From: an uncultured Clostridium sp.
GTDB lineage: Bacteria > Bacillota > Clostridia > TANB77 > CAG-508
Direction of reading: 5' to 3'
DNA length: 64,000 nucleotides
Assembly (NCBI GenBank): GCA_947651825.1
Contig: CANTAQ010000001.1
Coordinates: 332,598-396,597 of the forward strand
The stretch's first letter is position 1; each line of letters starts with the position of its first letter. Of this stretch, positions 1 through 8,820 are shown in pieces. The notes under the pieces were generated by a model, which worked only from the letters and a program-made list of their open reading frames with translations, made no database searches and had not been told where the DNA came from. The translations under genes and the position numbers were made by a program.

Positions 1-896
1 TTACATCCACTAAACAGATCTTTCATTGTTGTGACATTTCTAGTATCAAAGTTACTTACATCTATTTTTTCTAATTTAAAACAATTGCAAAATACACTAT
101 GCATATTTATAACATTTCTAGTATCAAAGTTGCTCACATCTATTTCTGTTAAATTACTACATTCTTGAAATAGAGCTTGCATGTTTCTTACTTTACTTGT
201 ATTAAAGTTCCTTAAGTCTAATGTTGTTAATCCTTTACACCACAAAAACATATCCCACATGCTTATTACATTACTCGTATCAAAATTACTTACATCTATT
301 GTAGTCAATTGATTACATCCTGCAAACATTCTTTCCATTCTTCTTACTCTACTTGTATCTAAGTTTCTTAAATCCATTGACTGTATTGTATCTACTCCAT
401 TTTCTCCATTTGCCCTATGAAACCAACTTGATGTATTTACTGGTTGTATTTCATCATATACCAATACATTAATTATTGGGTCACTCGACCATTCTGGTAG
501 ATTATCCCAATTATATTTATTTGAGGATATATCCCCATAGTCCTTATAATCTCCTTTACTTTCGTCTATGTAATCTGTTCCACTCAATATAAATGTTCCA
601 TCTTCATAAAGTCTTGCATATATCGGACTTGTTGGTAGAAAATCTATTTCCTCATTTATTATTGTATCTATTATAGCTGATATATTATCTATTACTACTA
701 TTTCTCTCTTTCCTTCATCTGTCCACTTTGCTCCACTTTCTTTTGCATATCCAAATAAATTACTACTTACTGTCATTCTTACTGTTACTGCCAACAATAT
801 TAACATTACTATTATTGTTATTATTAGTGCAATTATTGTTATTCCTTTATTTTTATCTACTTGTTGCTTAATATTAACTCCTAAATTTTTCTTCAT
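1..896 (-). CDS. Prepilin-like surface protein with BspA-type DUF285 repeats (3' end outside window)
   Basis: Partial: the gene starts at ATG 896 behind a GGGGGA ribosome site and runs off the left edge with no stop. The N-terminus carries the hydrophobic module ITIIALIITIIVMLILLAVT, preceded by KG, as in type IV prepilins. After a ~150-residue linker come at least four ~23-residue repeats of the type DVSNFDTSNVxxMxxMF, which match DUF285 (BspA-like leucine-rich repeats), a family of surface and adhesion proteins. It is probably exported and surface-displayed. It shares its N-terminal module with five other genes in the window and has their type of promoter (TATAAT at 964-969) and upstream TGTAAT repeat. 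No CGG codon. The repeat family is clear; the ligand is unknown. Confidence 0.8.
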   Translation of the reverse strand, partial: MKKNLGVNIKQQVDKNKGITIIALIITIIVMLILLAVTVRMTVSSNLFGYAKESGAKWTDEGKREIVVIDNISAIIDTIINEEIDFLPTSPIYARLYEDGTFILSGTDYIDESKGDYKDYGDISSNKYNWDNLPEWSSDPIINVLVYDEIQPVNTSSWFHRANGENGVDTIQSMDLRNLDTSRVRRMERMFAGCNQLTTIDVSNFDTSNVISMWDMFLWCKGLTTLDLRNFNTSKVRNMQALFQECSNLTEIDVSNFDTRNVINMHSVFCNCFKLEKIDVSNFDTRNVTTMKDLFSGC

Positions 897-963
897 ATGT
901 TTTCCCCCAATATTTTTACCATATCTCTTTTTTAATTTCTGCACATATCTAATCTATATAGAC

Positions 964-1024
964 ATTATACTGTCTACACTCTAGATAAGTAAATACTTTA
1001 CCATAAAATGTAATATAATTGTAC
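964..1024 (-). promoter_or_regulatory. Promoter plus upstream 11-bp-period TGTAAT repeat
   Basis: On the minus strand TTTACT (988-993) and TATAAT (964-969) are spaced by 18 bp. Fifteen bases upstream of the -35 box lies a TGTAAT/TTGTAC direct repeat (+ strand reading, 1009-1024) with an 11-bp period. The same arrangement precedes two other prepilin-like genes (16978-17050 and 30926-30985). Inferred to be an activator or repressor site. Confidence 0.55.
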
Positions 1025-1077
1025 TATTTTTTATTTTTCTATTCTTCCTTTTCGAATCCACTCTATAATTTCGATTC

Positions 1078-1114
1078 AATAAAAAAATAAACTAGTATAA
1101 AATCTAGTTTATTT
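1078..1114 (-). terminator. Terminator of tRNA-Tyr
   Basis: An 11-bp perfect stem (1085-1095 with 1104-1114) begins at the last base of the tRNA CCA end and is followed on the minus strand by a T-run. Classic rho-independent form. Confidence 0.8.
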
Positions 1115-1199
1115 GGTGGGCAGGGATGGATTCGAACCATCGTACTCGTATGAGAACAGATTTACAGTCTGCCGCCTTTAGCCACTCGGCCACCTACCC
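1114..1199 (-). tRNA. tRNA-Tyr (GUA anticodon)
   Basis: An 86-nt cloverleaf with encoded CCA. Acceptor GGGTAGG pairs with CCTGCCC (one G-T pair), the T-arm is GATGG-TTCGAAT-CCATC, the anticodon loop is CTGTAAA with GTA, and there is a long variable arm as expected for bacterial tRNA-Tyr. It has its own promoter and terminator, so it is a single-gene unit. Confidence 0.95.
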
Positions 1200-1236
1200 T
1201 TACTATATATGCTTGTTTAATTTCAAGCACTTAAAT

Positions 1237-1265
1237 ATTATACTATTTTACTTTTTTATTGTCAA
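1237..1265 (-). promoter_or_regulatory. tRNA-Tyr promoter
   Basis: TTGACA (1260-1265) and TATAAT (1237-1242) on the minus strand with a 17-bp spacer, an exact sigma-A consensus, about 40 bp before the mature tRNA 5' end. Confidence 0.85.
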
Positions 1266-1317
1266 TACATTTTTTAACTTTTTTATACTTTTCATGTAAA
1301 TTATTATCTTTATAAAT

Positions 1318-1346
1318 TTGATTGTATTATGTAAATATGCTATAAT
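1318..1346 (+). promoter_or_regulatory. Promoter of the acquired lipoprotein gene
   Basis: TTGATT (1318-1323), a 17-bp spacer, then TATAAT (1341-1346). It lies 68 bp upstream of the ATG at 1414. Confidence 0.7.
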
Positions 1347-1413
1347 TAATTTATTCAAGCTTAGTCCATGGAGATACTGTTTTGCCGTTAAACAGAAAAA
1401 CATGGAGGTTTTT

Positions 1414-2220
1414 ATGAAAAATTTTAAGCATCTTTTTCTCAGCATTGTAACCATGTTCGCACTCGCAGTAGTGCTGACTGGCTGCAACAGCAAAACCATC
1501 TATATGCAAGACATAATCTCGGCAAACACCCTCGCGGCTGAACCCACAACTTGGATTTCTGAGGAGTCCATTGATACCCTGCTCCAATCTAGTCTTCCTA
1601 CTGAGCTGCAAAAAGCTTATACAGATTTGATTAGAGCCGGGCACACGAAGGTGGTCTTAAAGGATTCTGAGGGGTGGCAACTTGGAGTCAATTCCAATGA
1701 AAACGGAATCTACATCGGGGAGAATCTAAACATCGTTTTCAGATTCTTCAAAAGTTCCTCTGGCAACGTCGTTGAAGTAGTCAAAAATTACAGAACTTTG
1801 ACTCGTAACGAGTTCTTCAACGGCGAAAAGCAAAAAGCCCATGATTCCTTTGAACTGGATTATCTCCCTGAAAACACCAATTTGATAAAGGTGGCTGTCA
1901 CCAACGACTTCTCCATTATGTACAACACCGTGGATAATACCTATCAGTGTATGGAATTTGGAAAGGTCATTGGCACAAGCCCTGTTACGAATTGGGATGC
2001 CATCATTCAGCCTGAGAAACCCCCTAAAGCTTATGGGGCCAACAAAGGTTTTTGTTACGATAAGGAATGGTATATTCCTGTTATTGAGCGGGACGGCGAC
2101 TCCGTTACATTCCAAATTGTAAAAGAATCCGAGTTTGAACCCAAGGGCGACCCGACGTTTTCCTACATACCAATGAAAATTGGCACGCTTGAGGTGAACG
2201 CCTGCGAAATCATTTATTAA
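1414..2220 (+). CDS. Acquired putative lipoprotein, function unknown
   Basis: 268 residues from ATG 1414, chosen over the upstream in-frame ATG because GGAGG sits just before it and a lipoprotein signal follows at once: basic MKNFKH, a hydrophobic stretch and the lipobox LTGC (Cys about 24). The mature part is hydrophilic and I do not recognise a family. It is visibly GC-richer than its neighbours, uses codons such as CTG, CGG and GGC, and stands alone between two tRNA genes with its own promoter and terminator, so it looks acquired. The CGG within GAGCGGGAC is read as Arg to keep the frame open; a +1 slip there would hit a stop within 11 codons. Confidence 0.75.
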   Translation: MKNFKHLFLSIVTMFALAVVLTGCNSKTIYMQDIISANTLAAEPTTWISEESIDTLLQSSLPTELQKAYTDLIRAGHTKVVLKDSEGWQLGVNSNENGIYIGENLNIVFRFFKSSSGNVVEVVKNYRTLTRNEFFNGEKQKAHDSFELDYLPENTNLIKVAVTNDFSIMYNTVDNTYQCMEFGKVIGTSPVTNWDAIIQPEKPPKAYGANKGFCYDKEWYIPVIERDGDSVTFQIVKESEFEPKGDPTFSYIPMKIGTLEVNACEIIY

Positions 2221-2274
2221 GTACCTACACACCTTAACGGCAAAACGGAAATAATCTCCAAAAGAAACCAATGT

Positions 2275-2317
2275 AACCCCATACTGCATATGCTAAAGCA
2301 GTCTGGGGTTGCTTTTA
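2275..2317 (+). terminator. Terminator of the acquired lipoprotein gene
   Basis: Stem 2275-2287 with 2298-2310 (13 positions, one mismatch), 10-nt loop, then GCTTTTAT. Confidence 0.8.
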
Positions 2318-2415
2318 TATTTTATTTAATTTTACCTTTCTTTTCTACATTGTATACACAAAAAAACTAACTTTTCAAAAGTAAAAATTGCTTATATAGT
2401 TTTATTATTGTTATT

Positions 2416-2473
2416 ATAAAAAACAGACTATTTCCTTACCCTAACAGGTATTATGGAAATAGTCTGTTTTTTT
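2416..2473 (-). terminator. Terminator of the CAU tRNA (bidirectional in form)
   Basis: A long stem, about 2419-2435 with 2455-2471, has runs of A and T on both sides. It lies directly 3' of the tRNA on the minus strand. Confidence 0.8.
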
Positions 2474-2476
2474 ACT

Positions 2477-2553
2477 TGGTGCTCCCTCAAGGATTCGAAC
2501 CTTGGACCCACCGGTTATGAGCCGGTTGCTCTGACCAACTGAGCTAAGGGAGC
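2477..2553 (-). tRNA. tRNA with CAU anticodon (Met elongator or Ile-lysidine)
   Basis: 77 nt with encoded CCA. Acceptor GCTCCCT pairs with AGGGAGC, the D-arm is GCTC-AGTTGGTCA-GAGC, the anticodon stem is CCGG with loop CTCATAA, and the T-arm is CAAGG-TTCGAAT-CCTTG. It lacks initiator features. CAU alone cannot separate elongator Met from Ile2, which requires lysidine modification by TilS. Confidence 0.92.
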
Positions 2554-2574
2554 ATTTCTTCAAGCACGAGAATA

Positions 2575-2603
2575 ATTATAAAATATTTTTCGTTACTTGT
2601 CAA
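2575..2603 (-). promoter_or_regulatory. Promoter of the CAU tRNA
   Basis: TTGACA (2598-2603) and TATAAT (2575-2580) on the minus strand with a 17-bp spacer, exact consensus. Confidence 0.85.
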
Positions 2604-2822
2604 TAGTTATTTTTAATTTTTTTATTATTTTTTAGCTTTTTATCTTTTTATGTAAATTATGATGTGATTGTAAGTGAATACTTACCTTTCAGGTAGTGTC
2701 ACATTTTATTTATTTGGAAGAAACAGATACAGTAAGTGATACTCCATTTTCAACGAGTAATTTTAGTCAAAAGGCTCCAACATAGGCAACATTTTCGGAT
2801 ATTGCCTACGTTGGTATTTTTA
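2604..2822. other. Gene-free stretch with a strong hairpin
   Basis: No open frame of note. A 13-position stem with one mismatch (2777-2789 with 2802-2814) has a T-rich run on the + side and probably ends rarA transcription or an unseen + strand transcript. Small palindromes occur at about 2671-2700. It could be a degraded insertion or a small RNA; nothing decides between these. Confidence 0.4.
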
Positions 2823-4067
2823 TCATATATCAACAGTCTCATCTTTTATGTAATATTTTGTTCCTAGCATTTTGTCTGGTAGATATTGTTGTTCTACTTC
2901 GTGATTTGGATAATCATGTGGATATTTATATCCTACTCCATATCCAAATTGTTCCATTCCTTTTGTTGCTGCATTTCTTATATGCATTGGTATTTCTCCT
3001 GTATCTTTACTTTGTACATCATCTAGGGCTCTATTTATTGCTAAATATGAACAATTTGATTTTTTTGATATTGCGTTATATATTGCTGCCTCTGAAAGTA
3101 TTATTCTTGCTTCTGGCATTCCAACTGCTGCAACAGCTTGCATTGCTGAAGTTGCCACCACTAATGCATTTGGGTTAGCCAATCCTACATCTTCTGCTGC
3201 TGATATTACTATTCTTCTTGCTAGGAATACTGGATCTTCTCCTCCATCTATTGCTCTTGCCAGATAAAATACTGTTGCATCTGGATCACTTCCACGCATA
3301 GATTTTATAAATGCACTTATATTATCATAATGGCTATCACCAGATTTATCAAACATTGCTTTTTTCTTTCCCATACATTCGGCTGCAATCTCATTTGTTA
3401 TACTAATAGCTCCATCTTTATCTACATTCGTTGTAAGCACTGCTAGCTCTAAAGTATTTAATGCAGTTCTCACGTCTCCTCCCGATAATTTTGCTATTGC
3501 TTCTACTGTTTCATCTTCTATATTAATATTATAATTTCCTAATCCATCTTTATTTGTTAATGCATTCTTTAAAATTCTAAATATATCTTCATATGTAAGT
3601 GATTTTAACTTAACAACCATTGATCTTGATATTAAAGCTTTATTTACTGAAAAATATGGGTTTTCAGTTGTTGCTCCAATCAATATTACTGTGCCATTTT
3701 CTACAAATGGAAGTAAAGCATCTTGTTGTAGTTTATTAAATCTGTGAATCTCATCAATAAATAATATACATTTACCTGTTGGGTTTAAAAATGCATTTTT
3801 AGATTCCTCTACAGCTTTTTTAACATCTGCCACTCCTGCTGTTACTGCATTTAACTGAACAAATTTATACTTTGTTGTATTACTTATAACTTTTGCTATT
3901 GAAGTTTTGCCACAACCTGTTGGGCCCCAAAGTATTACACTTGATAGCTTGTCTGCTTTTATTGTTCTATATAAAATTTTATCTTTTCCCAAAACTTCTT
4001 CTTGTCCTATAAATTGGTCTAAAGTTTGTGGTCTTACTCTATGTGCTAGAGGCTGATTTAAGTCCAT
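2823..4067 (-). CDS. rarA: Replication-associated recombination ATPase RarA (MgsA)
   Basis: 414 residues, full length for the family. RarA is a clamp-loader-like AAA+ ATPase that acts at stalled replication forks. Walker A GPTGCGKTS is at about 48-56, Walker B ILFIDEIH at 101-108, followed by sensor-1 GATTENPYF and the C-terminal tetramerisation domain ending near LGTKYY. The start is supported by AAGGAG eight bases upstream. It lies 14 bp downstream of ruvA on the same strand, so the two repair genes probably form one unit. Host-like codon use, no in-frame CGG. Confidence 0.95.
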   Translation of the reverse strand: MDLNQPLAHRVRPQTLDQFIGQEEVLGKDKILYRTIKADKLSSVILWGPTGCGKTSIAKVISNTTKYKFVQLNAVTAGVADVKKAVEESKNAFLNPTGKCILFIDEIHRFNKLQQDALLPFVENGTVILIGATTENPYFSVNKALISRSMVVKLKSLTYEDIFRILKNALTNKDGLGNYNINIEDETVEAIAKLSGGDVRTALNTLELAVLTTNVDKDGAISITNEIAAECMGKKKAMFDKSGDSHYDNISAFIKSMRGSDPDATVFYLARAIDGGEDPVFLARRIVISAAEDVGLANPNALVVATSAMQAVAAVGMPEARIILSEAAIYNAISKKSNCSYLAINRALDDVQSKDTGEIPMHIRNAATKGMEQFGYGVGYKYPHDYPNHEVEQQYLPDKMLGTKYYIKDETVDI

Positions 4068-4081
4068 ATTTCATCTCCTTC

Positions 4082-4678
4082 TTAATTGCTTAATATTGCT
4101 AGAGCTTTTCTTATTATATCTTCTACTCCCATACCTGCCATATCTATCTTCTCTAAGGCTTTTTCAATCTCTTTATTTGTATAGCCTAGAACTTGAAGAG
4201 CACTTATTGCTTCACTATCTTTATTGTCCTCTTTTATAGCTGTTTCTATCTTCTCATTTTTCTCTATTGCTGTTTCATTTTTCAATTTATCTTTTAATTC
4301 TAATATCATTCTTGCTGCTGTTTTTTTACCTATTCCAGGAATTTTTACTAATTTAGAATCATCACTTGTTATAACTGCTAATGCAAAACTTGATGGTGTT
4401 ATTTCTGAAAGTATTGCTAAAGCTGATTTTGCTCCTATTCCACTTACTGATAATAATAATTCAAACATCCTTAATTCTTCATTACTTAGGAAACCATATA
4501 AACTTATATTGTCTTCTCTAACATAGTAATATGTATATACCTTTTGTGTTGTTCCTATTTCATTTAAACTTTCTATTGCTTTTGTTGACATGAAAATTTT
4601 ATAGCCTATTCCTCCTGCATCTATTACTACATAATTATTTGCTTTATCTGCTATTTTTCCATTTATATATGCGAACAT
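4082..4678 (-). CDS. ruvA: Holliday junction branch migration protein RuvA
   Basis: 198 residues, the usual length. The N-terminal OB fold (MFAYINGKIADK; YYYVREDNISLYGF) is followed by two helix-hairpin-helix motifs around LLLSVSGIGAKSALAIL and LVKIPGIGKKTAARMILEL, and a C-terminal domain III (ALQVLGYTNKEIEKAL) that contacts RuvB. RuvA binds four-way junctions and loads the RuvB motor; ruvB is not next to it in this window. GGGAG precedes the start. Confidence 0.96.
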   Translation of the reverse strand: MFAYINGKIADKANNYVVIDAGGIGYKIFMSTKAIESLNEIGTTQKVYTYYYVREDNISLYGFLSNEELRMFELLLSVSGIGAKSALAILSEITPSSFALAVITSDDSKLVKIPGIGKKTAARMILELKDKLKNETAIEKNEKIETAIKEDNKDSEAISALQVLGYTNKEIEKALEKIDMAGMGVEDIIRKALAILSN

Positions 4679-4834
4679 ATTTTTTCTCCCATCTTATTAT
4701 TAAAATACTCTTCATCTTACTAGTTTTGCGTTTCTCAAATTGTAGCTAAAGCACGCTTTTGAAAACACAAAATCCATATGAGCCACTTTATTCTATAATT
4801 ATTATTGATATAAAGTATAAATCTACAATATAGA

Positions 4835-4857
4835 AGCGAACTTTATTATCGTTCGCT
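4835..4857. terminator. Hairpin downstream of glmS
   Basis: 7-bp stem AGCGAAC/GTTCGCT with a 9-nt loop, 20 bp beyond the glmS stop. There is no T-run on the minus side, so the terminator role is tentative. Confidence 0.35.
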
Positions 4858-4876
4858 CACAATTTATTTTCACACT

Positions 4877-6715
4877 TTACTCTACTGTCACTGATTTTGC
4901 TAAGTTTCTTGGTTTATCTACATCCAATCCTTTTTCTTTTGAAATATAATATGCTAATAATTGTAATGGTACTATTGAGACTAATGGTGATATTTCTGTA
5001 CTTATTTCTGGTATTTTTATAACTGTTTCAAATCCTTTATTCTCTAAATTTTGATTTGTAACTACTAAAACTTTAGCCCCTCTTGTTATTACTTCTTGAA
5101 TATTACTTATTGATTTTTCTACAAGTTCAGGATTTGTAATTATAGCTACTACTGTAACTCCTACATCTATTAAAGCAATTGTTCCATGCTTTAATTCTCC
5201 TGATGCATATCCTTCTGAATGTATATATGAAATTTCTTTTACTTTTAATGCTCCCTCTAAGCTTACAGCATAATCTACGCCTCTTCCTAAGAAAAACATA
5301 TCTTTTTCTTTATAAACTTTTCTTGCAAATTTCTTTATTTCTGATACATTTTTTAATATTTCATCTATTTTGTTTGGTGTTGCTAGTAAATCTTGTTTAA
5401 TTCTTGAAAGTTCTTTTGATTCTGTTCTTTCTAATACTTCTGCAAAATACATTGCAACCAATGTAAGTAGTGCAATTTGTGATGTATAAGCTTTTGTTGA
5501 AGCAACTGCTATTTCTGGTCCTGCGTGTGTATATATTGAATAATCTGCTTCTCTTGTTATTGAACTTCCTATAACATTTGAAATTGCTAATGTTTTAGCT
5601 CCTTTAGATTTTGCAAGTTTAAGTGCTGCAATAGTATCTGCTGTCTCTCCTGATTGACTTATATAAATTGCTAATGTTTTCTCATCTACTAGTGGATTTC
5701 TGTATCTAAATTCTGATGCAACATCTACTTCTACCTGTATTTTGCATAGTCTTTCAAATATTGTTTTTGCAACCAATCCTGCATACATTGCTGTTCCACA
5801 TGCTACTATATATATTTTATTTATACTCTCTAAATATTCTTTTGTGAAACTTAATTCTTCAAATTGTACTTTTCCATTACTTAACTTAGTTCCAATAGTC
5901 TCTCTTATTGCCATTGGTTGTTCATATATTTCTTTTAGCATAAAATGTTCATAGCCATCTTTTTCTGCACCTTTGCTATCCCATTCTATACTTTTTGTTG
6001 GTTTCTTTATTTCTTTTAAATCCATATTATAGAATTTTGCTTCATCTCTTTTTAGCATTACAAATTCGTAATCATTTAAGAAATAGAAATCTTTTGTATA
6101 TGAAAGTATTGCTGGAATATCTGATGCTATATAGTTTTCTCCATTACCTTTTCCTATAACTAATGGACTATCTTTTCTTACTACTATCATATTATCTGGA
6201 TATTTACTTGAAAGTATTTCTAATGCAAAACTTCCTACTAAATCTGCACAAGCATTTTTTACTGCCCTCAAAAAAGACATTTCGTCTTCTGTTTTTTCTT
6301 GTTTATAATAATAGTTTATTAAATTTGGAATTACTTCTGTATCTGTCTCTGATACAAATTTATATCCTTTTTCAATCAACATTTCTCTTAGTTCAGTATA
6401 GTTCTCTATAATTCCATTATGTACTACTGCAAACATATTGTCACTATCAAAATGTGGATGTGAATTTTCTTTTGATGGTTTTCCATGTGTTGCCCATCTT
6501 GTATGTGCAATTCCTATTGTTCCTTTTAAAGCATCTATTCCATCTAATTTATATAAGTTATTTACTCTTCCCTTATCCTTCATTATTTTTATACTATTGT
6601 TTTCAATTGTTGCTATTCCTGCTGAATCATACCCTCTATATTCTAGTCTTTGTAATCCTTGTATTAATATAGGGCTAGCCTTTTTATTTCCTATGTAACC
6701 TACTATTCCACACAT
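4877..6715 (-). CDS. glmS: Glutamine-fructose-6-phosphate aminotransferase (isomerizing)
   Basis: 612 residues, full length. It makes glucosamine-6-phosphate from fructose-6-phosphate and glutamine, the first step toward UDP-GlcNAc for peptidoglycan. The N-terminus MCGIVGYIG supplies the Cys nucleophile of the glutaminase domain (about 1-220). Two SIS sugar-isomerase domains follow (YIVACGTAMYAG, SQSGETADT), and the end DKPRNLAKSVTVE is typical. AGGAGG lies six bases before ATG. A good promoter sits close upstream and there is no room for a glmS ribozyme. Confidence 0.97.
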   Translation of the reverse strand: MCGIVGYIGNKKASPILIQGLQRLEYRGYDSAGIATIENNSIKIMKDKGRVNNLYKLDGIDALKGTIGIAHTRWATHGKPSKENSHPHFDSDNMFAVVHNGIIENYTELREMLIEKGYKFVSETDTEVIPNLINYYYKQEKTEDEMSFLRAVKNACADLVGSFALEILSSKYPDNMIVVRKDSPLVIGKGNGENYIASDIPAILSYTKDFYFLNDYEFVMLKRDEAKFYNMDLKEIKKPTKSIEWDSKGAEKDGYEHFMLKEIYEQPMAIRETIGTKLSNGKVQFEELSFTKEYLESINKIYIVACGTAMYAGLVAKTIFERLCKIQVEVDVASEFRYRNPLVDEKTLAIYISQSGETADTIAALKLAKSKGAKTLAISNVIGSSITREADYSIYTHAGPEIAVASTKAYTSQIALLTLVAMYFAEVLERTESKELSRIKQDLLATPNKIDEILKNVSEIKKFARKVYKEKDMFFLGRGVDYAVSLEGALKVKEISYIHSEGYASGELKHGTIALIDVGVTVVAIITNPELVEKSISNIQEVITRGAKVLVVTNQNLENKGFETVIKIPEISTEISPLVSIVPLQLLAYYISKEKGLDVDKPRNLAKSVTVE

Positions 6716-6746
6716 ATTGTTACCTCCTATTTTTCAAATATTTTGT

Positions 6747-6775
6747 ATTATATTATATTATGAAAAAATAATCAA
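6747..6775 (-). promoter_or_regulatory. glmS promoter
   Basis: TTGATT (6770-6775), 17-bp spacer, TATAAT (6747-6752) on the minus strand. The leader is only about 25-30 nt, which excludes a glmS ribozyme. Confidence 0.7.
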
Positions 6776-6821
6776 GTTTTGTGACACTATGCGTTGCTTT
6801 TCTCTAAATTCGCACACAAAC

Positions 6822-6851
6822 TTGCCAAATACTAGTATATAATGATATAAT
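6822..6851 (+). promoter_or_regulatory. Promoter of the acquired hydrolase gene
   Basis: TTGCCA (6822-6827), 18-bp spacer, TATAAT (6846-6851). Confidence 0.55.
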
Positions 6852-6934
6852 TAAAAAGATTGTCTTTTGTGGCACTCATAGTTGTTCAGCGTCCACTAAC
6901 ATTTTAGTCTGAAAAAAGAAAGGAAAGAAAATTT

Positions 6935-8068
6935 ATGTCAAAAATCTCGCAGAAGCTAAGATGGCAAGACTGGTATCGGAAACGAAAATGGTTAGAGGTT
7001 TGTTTTAGATTTAAGAAATGTTCAAGTAATATGTCACAGCAAGCAAAGTCTCCTTACTTTAAAAGCTTGAACAAATCAGATTCTATTCTAACAGTTTCAC
7101 TTTTTCACAAACCTAAATATACCAATATTTATTTCTGTACCTTTGCATTAACCATCTTTATGGGCTTTATGTCCATCATCTCCATGTTAATTACCCCTAG
7201 TGCCCCTGCGAAATTGCAATTTCAAAAATTTAATACCTTCCATATCAGCTTTCATCCATATAGTATACTATTAAAAAACGTTAAGAATGAAAAGGCCTCC
7301 TCCGACTCAGAACTTTCTCTGACCGAAGAAGTTTTCAATATTGTCAGTAAAACATTTGATAAGTCACGTCCCAATGAAACGATTACACCTGATATAGAGC
7401 AGAATGTATTCGGGATTCCACAAGTTATGTATCTTCACTTAGATGAGTTCTCTGACGATCCTAACTTTTATTGGGTTCCTAAAGTTATTGAACAAAGAAT
7501 TTCTGATTCTGATATTGCTATTGATTTAAGTGATTTTTTGGACTCTAGCTTGGCCTATGAACTTAATGATTTTGAAAAAAATCTGGTCAATTTAATAGTC
7601 CATCGTGAATCCAATGGAGAGCCTTTTATGGGACAGGTCTTGGTTGCAGAAGATATTTTAAATCGTTTCCGCTCAGGCATTTACGGTCCAGACAAAATTG
7701 CTATACTTGCTTGGTATGGACTTGAAACAGACGATGATGGCACGTTTCATGTATACAATGGATCTGAAGAAATTTTAGAAGCTTCTGCATCTGTTAAATC
7801 TGCTGTTGACTTAGCACTTAAAGGAAGTAACCTTTCATATTTTTTTCTTAAAGCAACTGTAGATTTCCAAAATGAGCAATATGGTTTAGAGCTTGGTGAT
7901 ATCTATTACAGAAATGGTGCAATGTACCATTTTGCCCCTAGACATCTTACTGATGAAAAAGCAATTGAAAATCGGACCATCAACCGAATTCCAGTTAGTT
8001 TTTCCTATAAAAACCAGGTATTTTATGGACATTGGCTTTCTGAAAAATATGCTTTGCAAATATTTTGA
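6935..8068 (+). CDS. Probably acquired membrane-anchored SleB-like cell-wall hydrolase
   Basis: 377 residues. A basic cytosolic head (1-60) is followed by one membrane segment (about 68-88, IFMGFMSIISMLI) and a long extracellular part. The C-terminal ~160 residues resemble the SleB/CwlJ hydrolase family: LIVHRESNGEPFMGQVLVAEDILNR aligns with the family's EAxGEPxxGQVAVAxVxxNR core and keeps the Glu, and a DIYYRNGAMYHF-type segment follows. Codon use is more mixed than in neighbouring genes. Two in-frame CGG codons (TAT CGG AAA at codon 15, AAT CGG ACC near the end) stay open only if read as Arg; a +1 slip at the first meets TAG five codons later. It has its own promoter and terminator. Confidence 0.65.
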   Translation: MSKISQKLRWQDWYRKRKWLEVCFRFKKCSSNMSQQAKSPYFKSLNKSDSILTVSLFHKPKYTNIYFCTFALTIFMGFMSIISMLITPSAPAKLQFQKFNTFHISFHPYSILLKNVKNEKASSDSELSLTEEVFNIVSKTFDKSRPNETITPDIEQNVFGIPQVMYLHLDEFSDDPNFYWVPKVIEQRISDSDIAIDLSDFLDSSLAYELNDFEKNLVNLIVHRESNGEPFMGQVLVAEDILNRFRSGIYGPDKIAILAWYGLETDDDGTFHVYNGSEEILEASASVKSAVDLALKGSNLSYFFLKATVDFQNEQYGLELGDIYYRNGAMYHFAPRHLTDEKAIENRTINRIPVSFSYKNQVFYGHWLSEKYALQIF

Positions 8069-8083
8069 TGTATATTTTTTTAG

Positions 8084-8120
8084 TCCGCTTGCAGCATTGC
8101 TGCAAGCGGACCCTCTTTTA
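8084..8120 (+). terminator. Terminator of the acquired hydrolase gene
   Basis: 13-bp perfect stem TCCGCTTGCAGCA/TGCTGCAAGCGGA with a one-base centre, then CCCTCTTTTATTTT. Confidence 0.8.
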
Positions 8121-8129
8121 TTTTATTCA

Positions 8130-8651
8130 TTAATTAATATTGTCCCAAAATACCATTTTATCAATTGCATTTCTATCTTCATGTCTCTCATTTGGATTAG
8201 CATCTTCTGAAGGATATCCAATTGGTAAAATAGAAACAATTTCAAGATTTACTGGAATTTTATATACTTCTCTTACCTTCATTGGATCAAAATATCCAAC
8301 CCAAGTACTTCCTAATCCTAAATTATGAACCTCAAGCATCATCTGTGTTGTAACTATACTTGCATCTACAATTCCTTCATCTTGGTTATCATATTTTCTT
8401 TTCCAAGAAATATCTTTATCATAACAAATAATCATAACAATAGGAGCTCCCCAGCCATATCTTGTACATTTACTTAAGGCTTCTAATTTTTCCTTATCTT
8501 GTAATACTAAAATTCTTTGTGGTTGAATATTCATAGCAGTTGGTGCTATTCTACCTGCTTCTAATATTTTATCAATCTTTTCTTTCTCAACCTTTTTATT
8601 TGAAAAACTTCTACAAGAATATCTATTCTTAGCTAACTCTAAAAAATCCAT
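8130..8651 (-). CDS. Nitroreductase-family FMN oxidoreductase
   Basis: 173 residues, the short form common in anaerobes. The N-terminal RYSCRSF matches the FMN-phosphate binding RxSxRxF motif, IAPTAMNIQPQRI is the typical second motif, and GLGSTWVGYFDP plus ILPIGYP form the C-terminal flavin pocket. It probably reduces quinones, nitro compounds or similar electron acceptors with NAD(P)H; the substrate cannot be told. GGGG lies eight bases before ATG. Its upstream ~95 bp is duplicated upstream of the gene at 9321. Confidence 0.85.
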   Translation of the reverse strand: MDFLELAKNRYSCRSFSNKKVEKEKIDKILEAGRIAPTAMNIQPQRILVLQDKEKLEALSKCTRYGWGAPIVMIICYDKDISWKRKYDNQDEGIVDASIVTTQMMLEVHNLGLGSTWVGYFDPMKVREVYKIPVNLEIVSILPIGYPSEDANPNERHEDRNAIDKMVFWDNIN

Positions 8652-8656
8652 AGTTT

Positions 8657-8750
8657 AACCCCTTTTCTTTTAAAATATACTACCATAAAAGCACATAATT
8701 ATCAACCTTTTAACTCATTTATATTTATAAATTTTGCAATTTTTCCATTT
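8657..8750. repeat. Duplicated promoter region, copy 1
   Basis: About 94 bp closely similar to 9647-9740, same orientation. On the minus strand it carries TTGATA-N17-TAGTAT for the nitroreductase gene; on the + strand its TTGCAA pairs with TATAAT at about 8756-8761 (17-bp spacer) for the gene at 8821. Confidence 0.7.
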
Positions 8751-8820
8751 TTGTGGTATAATTATTTATGTAAACCTTTTGGGTTGCTTATCATTATTTA
8801 TGTGAAAGGAAGTATTAGAC

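Noticed and set aside
1-420. CRISPR array, suggested by regular repeats
   Set aside because: The repeats are in-frame DUF285 protein repeats of ~69 bp with variable sequence, not identical repeats with spacers.
6716-6934. glmS ribozyme upstream of glmS
   Set aside because: The promoter leaves a leader of only about 25-30 nt and no ribozyme core is present.
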